A DNA stretch of 64,000 bases. Origin: Plantago major (Eukaryota > Streptophyta > Magnoliopsida > Lamiales > Plantaginaceae). The notes under the pieces were generated by a model, which worked only from the letters and a program-made list of their open reading frames with translations, did no database searches and was not told the origin of the DNA. This document shows positions 50,185-60,616 of this stretch, piece by piece. Made by a program: the position numbers and the translations under genes. The DNA is taken from positions 62,001 through 126,000 of the forward strand of contig JAIFAC010000185.1 in the NCBI GenBank assembly GCA_026545765.1, given 5' to 3'. Position 1 is the stretch's first letter, and every line of letters begins with the position of its first letter.

Positions 50185-50539
50185 GTAACTGAATGGTTTA
50201 ACTCTCATCTTGTGAAACTTTATACTTATATATATCTTGTTACTTATAAAATTTCTTTGTTATAGGCTGAGTTAGAAACACAGAAACAAGAGGAAGCTGG
50301 AAAGCTTGCCTCAGAAACTGAGAAGGAGGTTACCTCAACCTCACCTCTTAAGAAATCTGAGCCTGTGCCACAGGTGATAAATTGATTCTTAATATAACAC
50401 TTTTTAGTCATATGTTCATGTGGTTAAAGTAAATGTTTCTAACAGGCTCCAACTGAGAAAGAGGAAGATAAGGCAAATGCTGAAAAGAACCCGTAAACCA
50501 ACAAGGTTTCAAGAACACATCATCAAGCTTTCCCATATG

Positions 50540-50618
<79 letters not shown>

Positions 50619-50891
50619 GGGGTTATCTCAAACTTCTTCTAAATAACTCAATACTTTCTACTCACAGGCTCACTCAGAAGTAGAAGTGCAAGGATGAGTT
50701 ACATCCTCAAGACTTATGGAAATTGATGAGGCATCAAGGCCTTCATCAAAGAAAAGATTCCAGATCGCAAGTCTCTGAGAGACAAGTATCTGAGCCTCCC
50801 ATGGAGGTAATTGACCTCTCAGATATCTGATTTGTCACTTAAAGTTTTCTTGATAAAATTTCCTAAGTATTGTGATAATTTTAATTCTCAG
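50185..50891 (+). other. Intron series in the extra gene
   Basis: Introns 50185-50265 (CAG|GTAACT...TATAG|GCTGAG), 50374-50445 (CAG|GTGATA...AACAG|GCTCC), 50543-50667 (AAG|GTATAT...CACAG|GCTCAC) and 50807-50891 (GAG|GTAATT...CTCAG|GTTCA). Exon 50266-50373 is 108 bp and open. Three of the four match introns at 2226, 2047 and 1827 of the minus-strand copy in position and flanking sequence. Confidence 0.7.
50543..50615. repeat. (TA)n microsatellite inside an intron of the extra gene
   Basis: About 35 TA units starting at the intron's GTATATAT donor. The matching intron of the minus-strand copy lacks it, so it is an expansion in this copy. Confidence 0.9.
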
Positions 50892-53800
50892 GTTCAAGAA
50901 AGAAAGGTTGATGAGGACCGACTTCCAAGTCCCTCACCACAACAAGATATCCGAGACACCAATTGTCTCAAGAGCACAAGTCTCCGAGCCCAAAGATTTA
51001 CTCAGTAACTCGTAAACTAAACTACACTTCTACTCAGATATCTATAAAAGTTTTGAAGCTCACTCAAAACTCTTTCTATCAGCTCAAACAAGTGCAAAGC
51101 AGTTCCCAATGATGAGAAAAGGACCTACTTCCTTCTTCAAAGCTCAAACCGCCAAAGCATATAAAATGCTTCAAGAAATGGCAAAGGTTAAGGTGCTCGA
51201 TCTCTCCAAATATTGAGAATCACAGATCAACCAACCGCATTTGAAAGCACGAGCTCGACTTGGAGACATATATCCATGCAATGTTCCCTACCTACAAGAT
51301 ACAGCTTGAGACTTTATCGCATAAGGATTTCTCCAGAAGTGGCGCACGCTTGATACAAGTCTTTGAACAGATGGTCGACAAGATTACAGATGGCATTCAA
51401 GCCGCCTCTGCATCGCAATTTATACCTTCAACAAGAAGAGGTTAATGGGCGTAAGATCACTATTCCTAAGTGATCAATCTCAGATCTCAAGATGATGAGG
51501 AGGAAGAGATAAATGAAAACGACTTCGATGAACCTCCCACCGATCATCACCAAAAGGATGACATGCATAAAAAGGATGATGATGATGCCTCGCACTGTGG
51601 ACCGGAGGAATTTCACAAAGAAATCATGCCTCAATCAAAAAAGCAAACCGAGAGGAAAGCATGTAAATCTCCGCTCCATCTCCTCAAAAGTCAACTCATC
51701 CATCTTCCCAACAAAAGGTTAATATCGAATAAGTAGTCGAGGATTCGAGGAAATCACTCGTAAATTGTTGAATACTCAATCCAGAATCGCCAACTCGCAT
51801 AATTGTTGGAAGAAGAACAACAGCCCATCTTCAATCGAAGACCAGATAGCCAAATCCAGTAGACAAGCTTGACCAACTACAAGATCAATATCTGCAAGAG
51901 ATGATTGCTTACTCGAGGTTAAAGAGCTACAGGATGTCAGAATGCCATCACCAAAGAACTCGACATCAAGAAGTATCTCAAATTGAGCATGATGCTAAGG
52001 TCAGATCATCTTCAAAAGAAGTACCATCCTCCTCCCAAAAGGGAAGAAACCAATCCGAGATGGTTGCCGGACTCGACACAATCGATGAGAATGTCCAAGA
52101 GGATGAAGATCACTGGGCTGATTACTCAGATGATGAAGAAGACAAGACTTTGGCAGAGCATCGCAATGAACATCTAGCTGTTTCACACTTGAAAAGGAAA
52201 CTGATTGCTCCTAAACTGCCAAATGTCCACTCCCATGAATACATGAATGTATACCAAGTAATCGCTCATCGAAAAAGGAGATGTCTTCACGTAACAAGGA
52301 AGTAATTGCCTCCGCCCTCTCGAAATGAAAAAAGTTCATCGAGCTCATATCGTGAGAACAACTAGCATAGTCATTGCTCGTAAAGATTTGGGAATGATAA
52401 GGACGATGATGCGCCTTTAATCAAAAAGCTTTCCAAGAGGCAAGTTACATCGTTGGAAAAGCAGATGCCATCCTAGGCCCATCAAGTAGCTCACCGATAA
52501 GGACAATGGACTTATCAAGCAAAATCAGAGCTCAAAGCCAACTTCGTTGGTCACCGCTTATAATTATTTACAAGGGCATTTTAACTCTCTCGATTCTTTT
52601 ATGAGACCGAGTCACCAACAATGACTAAGGGGAAAGAGGTACAACTGACCTCAAAGTCGTGGGAATGGGAAGAAGGAGAAGAAAACAAGAAGAAATCTGG
52701 AGTCTGTGGCTCAGAGAGGAAGAAGAAACATGAAAACTTCCCAACCACCACTCGTAATCAACGAACCCTCCTCAAGCCAAGTCATGGTAAATAGTAGATG
52801 CTTCCTAAACCCATCAAGGAACTACAATGATAACAAGGGCCATGGCACGTAAACCTCCAAGGAGTACCAAGGCTCCAAGGAGAAGACAAGTTAAAGGATT
52901 GATGAATCTTCCAAGAAGAAGAAGGTCAAATCAAGTCCTCGGGCAATGAAGAAGGTCAGAAACTCTCACAAGATCTAATCTTGATGATGATGAGGAAACT
53001 GAAGATGAAGCTCCTCTTCACGTAAAAAGGAAAATTGAAAGCCAACCGAGCCCATAGTCAAAAGCCCTAGCAGCCTAAAACACCCTCCGAAATACCAAGT
53101 CTATCCAGGTGGTTCTTCAAGCAACAACCCCAAAGAGAATTCAAGATGTAGAAGGAATGATCGAGAGTCGAGCAAAGACAAAGTCAACTTCCACTCAGCC
53201 GTAAGAAAATAGAGTATGTGAAGAATGACAATGATTCCTCCGCTCACAGTGCATCAATCAGAAAAATGGCTATTGGATTCTGGAACTTAAGCATCTACTG
53301 GTAAATTCAAGATTTCCAGAACCAATCCATAAACAACTTATGGCATGGAGAAAAGATAAGCCAACCTTAATCAACACCAATCACATTAAAGCCTGGTTGG
53401 ATTTTGAAGTTGTCAAGAGAACGGAAGCCATGAGAAATGACCTCTCTGATGAATGTCCATTTGGAAAGCCAGATGATGTGCACAGAATTCTGAATATCAC
53501 AGGAACAGGCACAAGAGAAATACTCGCTGTGGAACCCTATGAATCGGTCTATCTAACTGAAGATCAATACAAGGGTGACATCAGATATCTGAGGATTATC
53601 TATGAATACTTCAAGCTTTCAGATATCAGAATAGAGCATGCCTGGAAGTGGGGAAAGTATCTGTGGGTCAAACATTTTGTCAAGAAAAATCCTACCAAAA
53701 CCTACAAAGAGGTCTGTGGATTTGCCAGAGACACTGAGATGCTCGTCAGAACACTTCTCTATGATTATTCGATGACATCAAAAGTTTGAGATAGGAAATT

Positions 53801-54177
53801 TGCGATCGATCCATAGAACAACCGCTGAAGACTTGAAAATTGAAGACTTGAAGACTAGTCTATTAGGATGTTTACTTGGAGCTTGGTTACCCCGTTGTCC
53901 GAATTTACTATGTATTTTTGTCATTTTTTGCCGATCGAGCTAAACTTGTTTTATGTACTAAAGTTATCTCGTAATCTTTCTTTGTAACTTATCCAAGAAC
54001 TTACTCTCGATAGTATTCTATAAAAGATAACTTGTCAAGAAAGATCACACCTTGTGATTTCGTTGATGTCTACTTTCGCACTTAATTGAATGATTTGAAA
54101 AATCTTAAGAAATGATTAAGTGTTGGACTGCTCACTCATCCAGATTTGTAATAGTCGATAGTCATCATCGACCCATC

Positions 54178-54189
54178 AAAAGGGGGAAA
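54178..54189 (+). other. Polypurine tract
   Basis: AAAAGGGGGAAA directly before the 3' LTR; primes plus-strand cDNA synthesis. Confidence 0.85.
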
Positions 54190-54191
54190 TT

Positions 54192-55783
54192 TGTTAGAAA
54201 TTTGTTAGATATTTTGTTAGAAATATCGGTTTAGATTTTGATCAAGAACATGATGACTTATCTTAGTCTCGTAAAGGTGATTAGTACTCGTTCACTTAAA
54301 CATTGTAAAAGAGGAAACCCACTAAGTATGATAGTCTATCTAATCTTGTATAGATGTTAGGTTTCAAATGTAATTTTATTTTATGAAGAGAAGACCAAGA
54401 AGAAGACATCCAAGGTAACAAGTTCAACGACATTGAAGATTTGAAGAACCGCACAAGATTATCAAATAGTTTTGCAGATACTTGGTCGATATCTTCAAGA
54501 CACGAATAGTTTTAAATAATCAGGTCACAAGAGATATCTCGAGAACTAGAAGGTTTTCCAAAACCGTGAAAGTGCCCACAGATATCTACTCTCGATACCT
54601 CGAGCCTTAACCACATTTTCGAAAAGAAATATATTGCAACAAAGTTGTTTCAATAAAGTGGTATCAAGATTAAAGATAAGGACGGCAAAGAATCGATAAT
54701 ACTAGTCTCGACATCGAGTATAGTTCCGCTGGCACTACAGACAAAAGTACAAGATAATGCATTTAATGCACGGACAGAGATGTCCTAATAAAAGCAACGG
54801 TACCTTCAAGAAGAAGACAAACCCATCAAGAAGATTATACATGATATCAATAGTTTGAATTTGAGCCTAACGGATACTATTCAACGGCATTCAAATTCAT
54901 CTATAAATATCAATACTTAGACTACTTGAGAAGACACCTTGAACTCCATAAACACGCTGAACAACATATTCTCTCAAGCAAACTACTTATCCTCAAAGCT
55001 TTTTGTTGTGACCAAAGCTCCTGATCTTAAGTAGCACTAAAGTTCTAAGTGTCCTGATCCTAAACAAGCACTGCTATCTGTGAAAGAGTTGAATTGAAAG
55101 ATTAAGTATCTGAGATTCATTCTCTTGAACATTTATCTAAGACTTGGTCAAGAAAAGAACAAGATACCATACATTGAAAAGTGTATTAAGTATACTTGAT
55201 TCACGAGCTATCCGATTAACCAAAAGTTATTAAAGAAGCTCATCCGACAACTCAAACCAAAACTAACACCATCAATCGTGGAGTATGTGAAGTACTTAGT
55301 TTGAGAAACTAAGGAATAACTCCAAGGTTATTGAACACAGGAAGTACTTAGCTTGGGAAGCTAGGGAATAGCTCAAAAAGGTTTCTGAGTACAGGAAGTA
55401 CTTGGCTGTGAAAGCCGGGGAACATTTTGTTGGGAACCATTTGTTTAAGGAATCTTAGAATAGGATTTTTGTAAGGTGACCTCAATTATCTATTCTAGTG
55501 AATTCTAGGTCTTTGGAAGACCGAAGTGGATTAGTTGGAGGATTACGCCACCTCCAGATACCACTATACTTGTGGTTATTTACTTCTCAGACTTACTTTT
55601 CACCAACACACACACACACTTTAACTGCTTCGCACTTATCTATCTTAAGTTTTCCAAGGCCTGATCTAAGTATCGACATCTACGTATATCGAGAAATAGT
55701 TTTTATCGACAAAAGTTTTAAAAGACTATTCACCCCTCCCCCCCCCCCCCTAGTCTTTTACTTTGCCGTTATCTGGACCAACA
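54192..55783 (+). repeat. 3' LTR
   Basis: 1592 bp, TGTTAGAA...GGACCAACA, homologous to 33323-34888. It contains an expanded C-run near 55737-55750 that is only six C long in the 5' LTR. Confidence 0.95.
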
Positions 55784-56130
55784 ACATGTCTACTCAAAGA
55801 AACGAAGTTTATTATATGGGACGATGCTACAGTAACCAATATGCATTGTTTTGAAGTGCGTGATAGGAGTTTGAGAAATGTTATGCATCGACTAGCCACA
55901 CAATTTGGTGGTTTGATTATTGTATTTGGCGGAGACTTTAGACAGATACTGCCAGTGGTTTCACGAGGGTCTAGATCTGTCATTGTTAATGCAGCAATAT
56001 GCTTATCCAAAGATTCATGTGAGGTCCTAAGACTTACAAAGAACATGCGACTGTGTGTAACTAAATATTTGTTCACTTATGGTAATTTTGATTTTAGTAA
56101 TTTGTATCTTCCTTTATATTTTATTAAGTA
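55784..56130 (+). pseudogene. Helitron helicase segment, copy 2
   Basis: Continuation of the helicase text interrupted by the copia insertion: IWDDATVTNMHCFEVRDRS, IIVFGGDFRQILPVV and CEVLRLTKNMRL, then an intron-like stretch nearly the same as that after copy 1. A tandem duplicate of 32727-33070. Confidence 0.8.
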
Positions 56131-56690
56131 ATGCACAAATATCACAAGGATGCATGTGACGCTATGGGCATCTCATTCAATGATGGAGAGTATATTAGTG
56201 GTTTGAATGGGGGAATTCTATGGGAATTTGCGAGTTTTTTACGTCACCTTTTCATAATGTTGTTATCACGCAGCATGTCGAGGCCTGAGGAAGTGTGGAA
56301 CAAAACATGGACTTTATTATCGCTACATTCGCATAATCATCAAAGGTTACTCAGCAATCCTGGTACAATAAATTTAAAGACTATATTGCCCATTCCCACA
56401 TACAATGGCAATCAGTTTAAATTGTGTATGTAATTGTCATGTAACGATAGTGAACTCTCCATCTAGGTTTGAAACTCACTGATGAACAAATAAAAAAAAA
56501 CATTGCTATTATGCAAGTCCGAAGTTACCGAAGAAAAACTGCAACAATCTCAGTTCATTTGACGATATGCCCGTGTCGAATGAGTCTGTTATATAAAATG
56601 CTTCAAATCCATTCATTTTGCATTAGATGTTCTATGTTAGAGTTGCAATGGAGCATAGCACAATGGTTTATACCCACAACTGACTGATGG
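56131..56690 (+). pseudogene. Helitron protein region normally upstream of the helicase
   Basis: HKYHKDACDAMGISFNDGEY, FLRHLFIMLLSRSMSRPEEV and WNKTW correspond to the block between the Rep and helicase parts of plant Helitron proteins. It lies here after helicase copy 2 and before copy 3, so the gene has been rearranged or two Helitron copies are joined. Confidence 0.65.
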
Positions 56691-56929
56691 ATAACGTGCC
56701 ATATATGAAATTATGTCTATTGTCGATGGTAAAAAAGGTAAAGTATTTTTCTTATACATCTACGTAGGGACCACAAAAACCTTTATATGGAGAACGATGT
56801 GCCATGTTTTTTAGGGCTAAATAATATATTGTAATTCCAGTTGCGTCCCGTGGGAATGCATCACTCCTTCTTTATAAAGGTAGGACAGTAATCTGGCATA
56901 TTCGAGGTTCGGAATACCATTGCAAATCC

Positions 56930-57250
56930 GGAGGACTCAACATGCAATAAGCTCATGATTCCTAGGCCACATGACTGCTCAAGGATGCTCGACTTATTAT
57001 TTGGGATAAGGCTCTCATGACAAACCGACATTGTTTGAAGCAACCGATAGGAGCTTAAAGGATGTGATGGGGTGTTCAGATGAGCCATTTGGTGGGAGTA
57101 GTGATTGTCTTATGCGGGAACTTCCGGCATATTTTGCCCATTATTCCAGGAGGAATAGTTATAATATTGTGAATGCCTATATATGCTCCTCTAGGATATG
57201 AGATGTTGTGAGGTGCTTCGATTGATAAAAAACATGAGATTGCAGGTAAA
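56930..57250 (+). pseudogene. Helitron helicase segment, copy 3
   Basis: Third, more diverged occurrence of the same text, ending in a CEVLRLIKNMRLQV-type block (57215-57245). Frame broken throughout. The Stowaway-like MITE follows 45 bp later. Confidence 0.6.
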
Positions 57251-57290
57251 TGGTCCGTTTTATCTATATACCACATATACTTATATCATA

Positions 57291-57522
57291 CTCCCTCCAT
57301 CCCGGGTTCATCTTCCGCCGTCTTATACGTATGTTAAGATAAAAATGAATAAAGTAGGAAAGATGGTGATAAAATATGAAAAAGAGTAAATAAAGTATGG
57401 CAAATAGTGAATAAAGTAGGAGATATAGTGAAGAAAGCAAGAGAAAGGTTTTCCATTTAATGGATGTGAAGTTGAAATTGAGACGTCCCAAAAAGAATGC
57501 GGGGAGTTGAAATCGGATGGAG
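57291..57522. mobile_element. Stowaway-like MITE inside the Helitron
   Basis: CTCCCTCCATCC at the left, GGATGGAG at the right, TA on both sides. 232 bp. Confidence 0.7.
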
Positions 57523-57599
57523 TATTTAACTTATCATTTTTTACGTCCAATTTAATCATATACAGTCTCGTTTGTCATCTTTCGAAATTTAAGAGACGT

Positions 57600-58450
57600 A
57601 AGAATTTTCTGAGCGGATAGCACATGTCGGTGTGGGCATTGCCACTGAACCTAATGATTGTGGGTTCATATCAAGATCCCCGAAGGTTTAGTTATTTGAG
57701 AAGTAAGTCATCCAATTCCAACCATTGTAGATAGTACACATCCTTCGTTGTTGTATCACTTAGGCGATCCATCACTTGACCCTGTATATTTCATCACCGG
57801 GATGTTCTTGCACCTACAAATGAAATATTTGATTATATAAATCAATTTTTTATGTTGAAGATGTCCAAAGATAGCGTTGAATATTTGAGCGCATATAGCA
57901 TTGCTAGGGAAGATAATTTTGAGAACGGTATTGAACATGTTTTCACCGTAGAATTTTTCAACATCATTAATTGCTCTAAATTGCCTAACCATAGGATCAT
58001 ACTAAAGGTTAGGTGTATGATAATGCTTTTTAGGAATATTGATCAGACTTTCGAGTCGTGCAATGGAACAAGGATCATAGTTACTAATCTTGGGAAGCAT
58101 ATCATCGAGGCAAAGATGATATCTTGAATCAATGCGTGCTAAAAGATTTTCATTCCGATGATGATGATGAGCCATCCGGCAGGATGAAGTTCCCTATCAA
58201 TTGATTGGAGACAGCTCCCCATATTCGTCTGCTTTGCTATGACCATAAATAAGGGTACGTAATTGACATTCTCTCTAACACGTCGGCCTCTACCTCCGCT
58301 CACATGTATTCAACCATGATCGCTAAATGTTGCTCTTTATAGAGTTACTATCGTGAAGGGCTTGAACGTAGTAATTTATGCACGAGAGGGTAATACATAT
58401 GAGACAACAACAAATGTAATTTATAAAGAAGTGTTCGACAAGTTATGAGT
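57600..58450 (+). pseudogene. Helitron helicase C-terminal part
   Basis: 57800-58127 reads LAPTNEIFDYINQFF-like text, then DSVEYLSAYSIARED, LPNHRIILKVRCMIMLFRNI and CNGTRIIVTNLGKHIIEAK, the conserved Helitron/Pif1 C-terminal helicase motifs. 58190-58450 adds FAMTINKG and VGLYLRSHVFNHD-like pieces, the last motif of the protein. Several stops. Confidence 0.8.
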
Positions 58451-58661
58451 TGATTTTATCTTTTATGTGTATCTAATATATATGGCCGTGTTCAACTTCA
58501 CTAATTTACATTATGCACTTTTCTACAGGTAGGGGTAACTTTCGATGCAATGTTGAAGCGATTAGATCATGCATTTTGTCACCTTGCAATTTTTATATGT
58601 ATTTCAACTCGACATGTTATTATACAAATTTATTCATTTATTATTTTAAATTTTTTTCCAT

Positions 58662-58693
58662 GCCCCATCGAGTATCGACGGGCCATTAACTAG
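58662..58693 (+). other. Helitron 3' terminus
   Basis: GCCCCATCGAGTATCGACGGGC can fold as a short hairpin (GCCC/GGGC and TCGA/TCGA arms). It is followed about 7 bases later by CTAG, with T as the next base, the Helitron 3' signature. Confidence 0.65.
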
Positions 58694-59297
58694 TATACGA
58701 TTACTAAATCAGTTCGCATTGATCACAAAGTCTCATGAGAGACAGTGATAGTACATTGCATTATACCTTTTATCGATCCATCATGAACTATTAAAAGTGG
58801 CTAGAGTCTAACAAGCAATCTGAGTTCGGTTGAATATCTTCTTTTAGTATTATTTACATTATTTAGTAATTAGTATCTTAGGATTTTTTTTTTCTGCCAG
58901 AGATCTAGAGAGAATAGGCAACTGCAAGATTTTCTAGATGATAAGGCAATTAGATTTATTAAGATATTTTATTTTATATCCCTACATATATTTTCCTTTA
59001 TTTTATTTTCATTAGAACTTTGGACTGTCTGAAATACTTTGTCAGGTAGCCAGTATAAAATATTAAATATGACCTTAGAACTTAACCCTAATTATTCAAA
59101 TTTAATGATGTGTGATATTTCCACCGATACCGCTATACGTGCACCAGCGAAGTTACCACTTAAAATACCCTAAAAATAGGTGAAAAGGCGCCAAGAACTC
59201 TTGGATGCACGCTAAGCCAATGGCCCTAAGCCGGGCGAATCATCGCTAAGCCGCCAGACGAATTCCCTGTTGGAACCCACGTTCCAACAGAATGTCC

Positions 59298-59489
59298 TTA
59301 GATAACTTATCTAGAAACGGTCTATATTATCAATAAACATCCATATTATTAATTAAAATGTTTATGTTGTTAACCAAATAAGTCTTATTGTGCTATAAAA
59401 AACACCAATATTGAGAACATATATGTTTTGATTAATAACATCGATAATTTTTTTGACAATATAGGTCCGTCTCTAGATAAATTATCTAA
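59298..59489. mobile_element. TIR element (MITE)
   Basis: TTAGATAACTTATCTAGA at the left and its near-perfect inverse TCTAGATAAATTATCTAA at the right, with arms of about 35 bp. 192 bp, non-coding. The surrounding TA could be the target duplication. Confidence 0.65.
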
Positions 59490-59772
59490 TTTGATACGGT
59501 ATTTTTCATTTTCAGGTTTTCATTTTTTAAAAAAAATACTACAGTCGTAACAGTCCAAGAATTCGTAATTTGAATTTAGACATTTTAAAATGAATTAGTG
59601 TTGAAGTGGAATTCGTAAAGCCTCAGCCATTGACCCAAAATTTTCATTTCATTTTTCAACCCAATATCACATTGTCAGTAGTGGAAATTTAAAATTAAAA
59701 AGGAAAATGAACGAGTGAAGTTGCAATTTAACATGAGTTAATTGCAAAGATTTTAAAGTATGAGGACCAGAC

Positions 59773-59969
59773 ATGAAGGCGCGGAAGAAGTTGCGGAATA
59801 AATTGTGACTGAATTGATCAAGGAAGAAACTGAGAAGGACCATTGTGAAAAGCGGGAAAGGAATGAAAGCTCGAGAAAGGCAAAGTTGCCAAACGATCTT
59901 ACGTTTTATGACTCAACAGCTAGTTCGTCGTCTTCATCACCAAGAAAGAAGACAAAGCTCTGCGTTTAG
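59773..59969 (+). pseudogene. Short protein-like remnant
   Basis: One frame reads EKRERNESSRKAKLPNDL followed by a Ser-run and KKTKLCV before a stop at about 59969, with one stop early in the frame. Composition is protein-like but not recognised. Could be the last exon of a degraded gene. Confidence 0.25.
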
Positions 59970-60616
59970 GGTCCAGGCGAGTACATTTGATACTTTTTCA
60001 TCTAAGCCATGAAATTCACAATCAACAGTGGGATTCTCAAGCTTGATCAACGCGATTATAGGATGAAAATAATCGAGTACATCTCCATTGTATTTTAGCT
60101 AGAATTTTGAATTGTTTAGCAAGAAATAGAGTTCATTTTCCTTGTAAATAATTATGTTTGTAATTCCGATTATTATGAGAAATCAATACAACTTTCTTGA
60201 GCATTTTAATCCTCACTCTTTTCTGATAAATTTGAACAGTCACCTCATCTTCTAACACTTTTACAGCCCATGCCAAAATCTTATTTTCCAAATATACATA
60301 GACACACACACATACTTTCTCCTCCTCATCTCCATCTTCCTCCTCCAATATGTGAAGCCATCTCCAACTAATATGCTCAAAACTAATTACTTTTAAAACA
60401 ATGATTAAAAGGATTGTTGAATACGCAGGCTTTTTAACCACGTAGTTGTTCTCTCGAGTCTCGACTAACTATGTAATAAGTTGATTGTAAAGTTACATAA
60501 TACAAGTATAACTATTTGCAAAAATCACGCATAGCCTGAATGTTTTGTCTAAAGTAAACTAACATAATGCGAAGATTGACGAAGTTTTCCTGGCTAACTA
60601 TAAGAGGCATGGAACA

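Larger units (their letters stand above)
48310..53789 (+). pseudogene. Extra 3' gene of the copia element, intron-bearing
   Basis: Starts MAPKNSSTLKSQSS at 48310. The N-terminal domain 48310-49159 shows LVGDFNPDHWTSNHRMIW, DVLEFYNNQDNFVF and CFDGLQGGADQ and is shared with the minus copy. The middle (49663-50184) is Gln/Glu-rich. Small exons lie at 50266-50373, 50446-50542, 50668-50806 and from 50892, with GT-AG introns. A long last exon follows from about 51080, with an acidic stretch at 51470-51600. It ends in a clean C-terminal block 53340-53789 (TREILAVEPYESVYLTEDQY, HAWKWGKYLWVKHF). Several frameshifts lie in CG-rich blocks. No transmembrane segment is obvious in the clean parts. Resembles plant retroelement accessory or env-like genes; function unknown. 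Confidence 0.7.
33323..55783 (+). mobile_element. Complete but decayed Ty1/copia LTR retrotransposon with extra 3' gene
   Basis: 22.46 kb with two LTRs (TGTTAG...CCAACA), primer-binding site, gag, protease, integrase, RT, RNase H, an extra intron-bearing gene, polypurine tract and a 5-bp target duplication. The order integrase-RT makes it copia. About 5.8 kb of its length is a younger insert in gag, and another ~1 kb (43075-44050) has no counterpart in the minus-strand copy. The RT catalytic box is YVDY rather than YVDD. The long extra gene after pol recalls Sireviruses, but I cannot assign it to that lineage from sequence alone. Confidence 0.93.
31762..58693 (+). mobile_element. Decayed Helitron, interrupted by a copia element and a MITE
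   Basis: The plus strand carries, in order, Helitron_like_N motifs and Pif1-type helicase motifs, and ends in a Helitron-type terminus (hairpin plus CTAG, next base T) at 58693. The 5' TC end is not identified, so 31762 is only where recognisable coding starts. Removing the copia insertion (33323-55783 plus one ACATG copy) leaves about 4.4 kb. The coding order is rearranged: helicase segments occur three times (see separate entries). Confidence 0.75.

Noticed and set aside
60133-60441. 102-codon minus-strand frame
   Set aside because: Low-complexity, Val/Lys/Glu-rich with a CVCVYVY stretch from a CA-repeat; no homology recognised.
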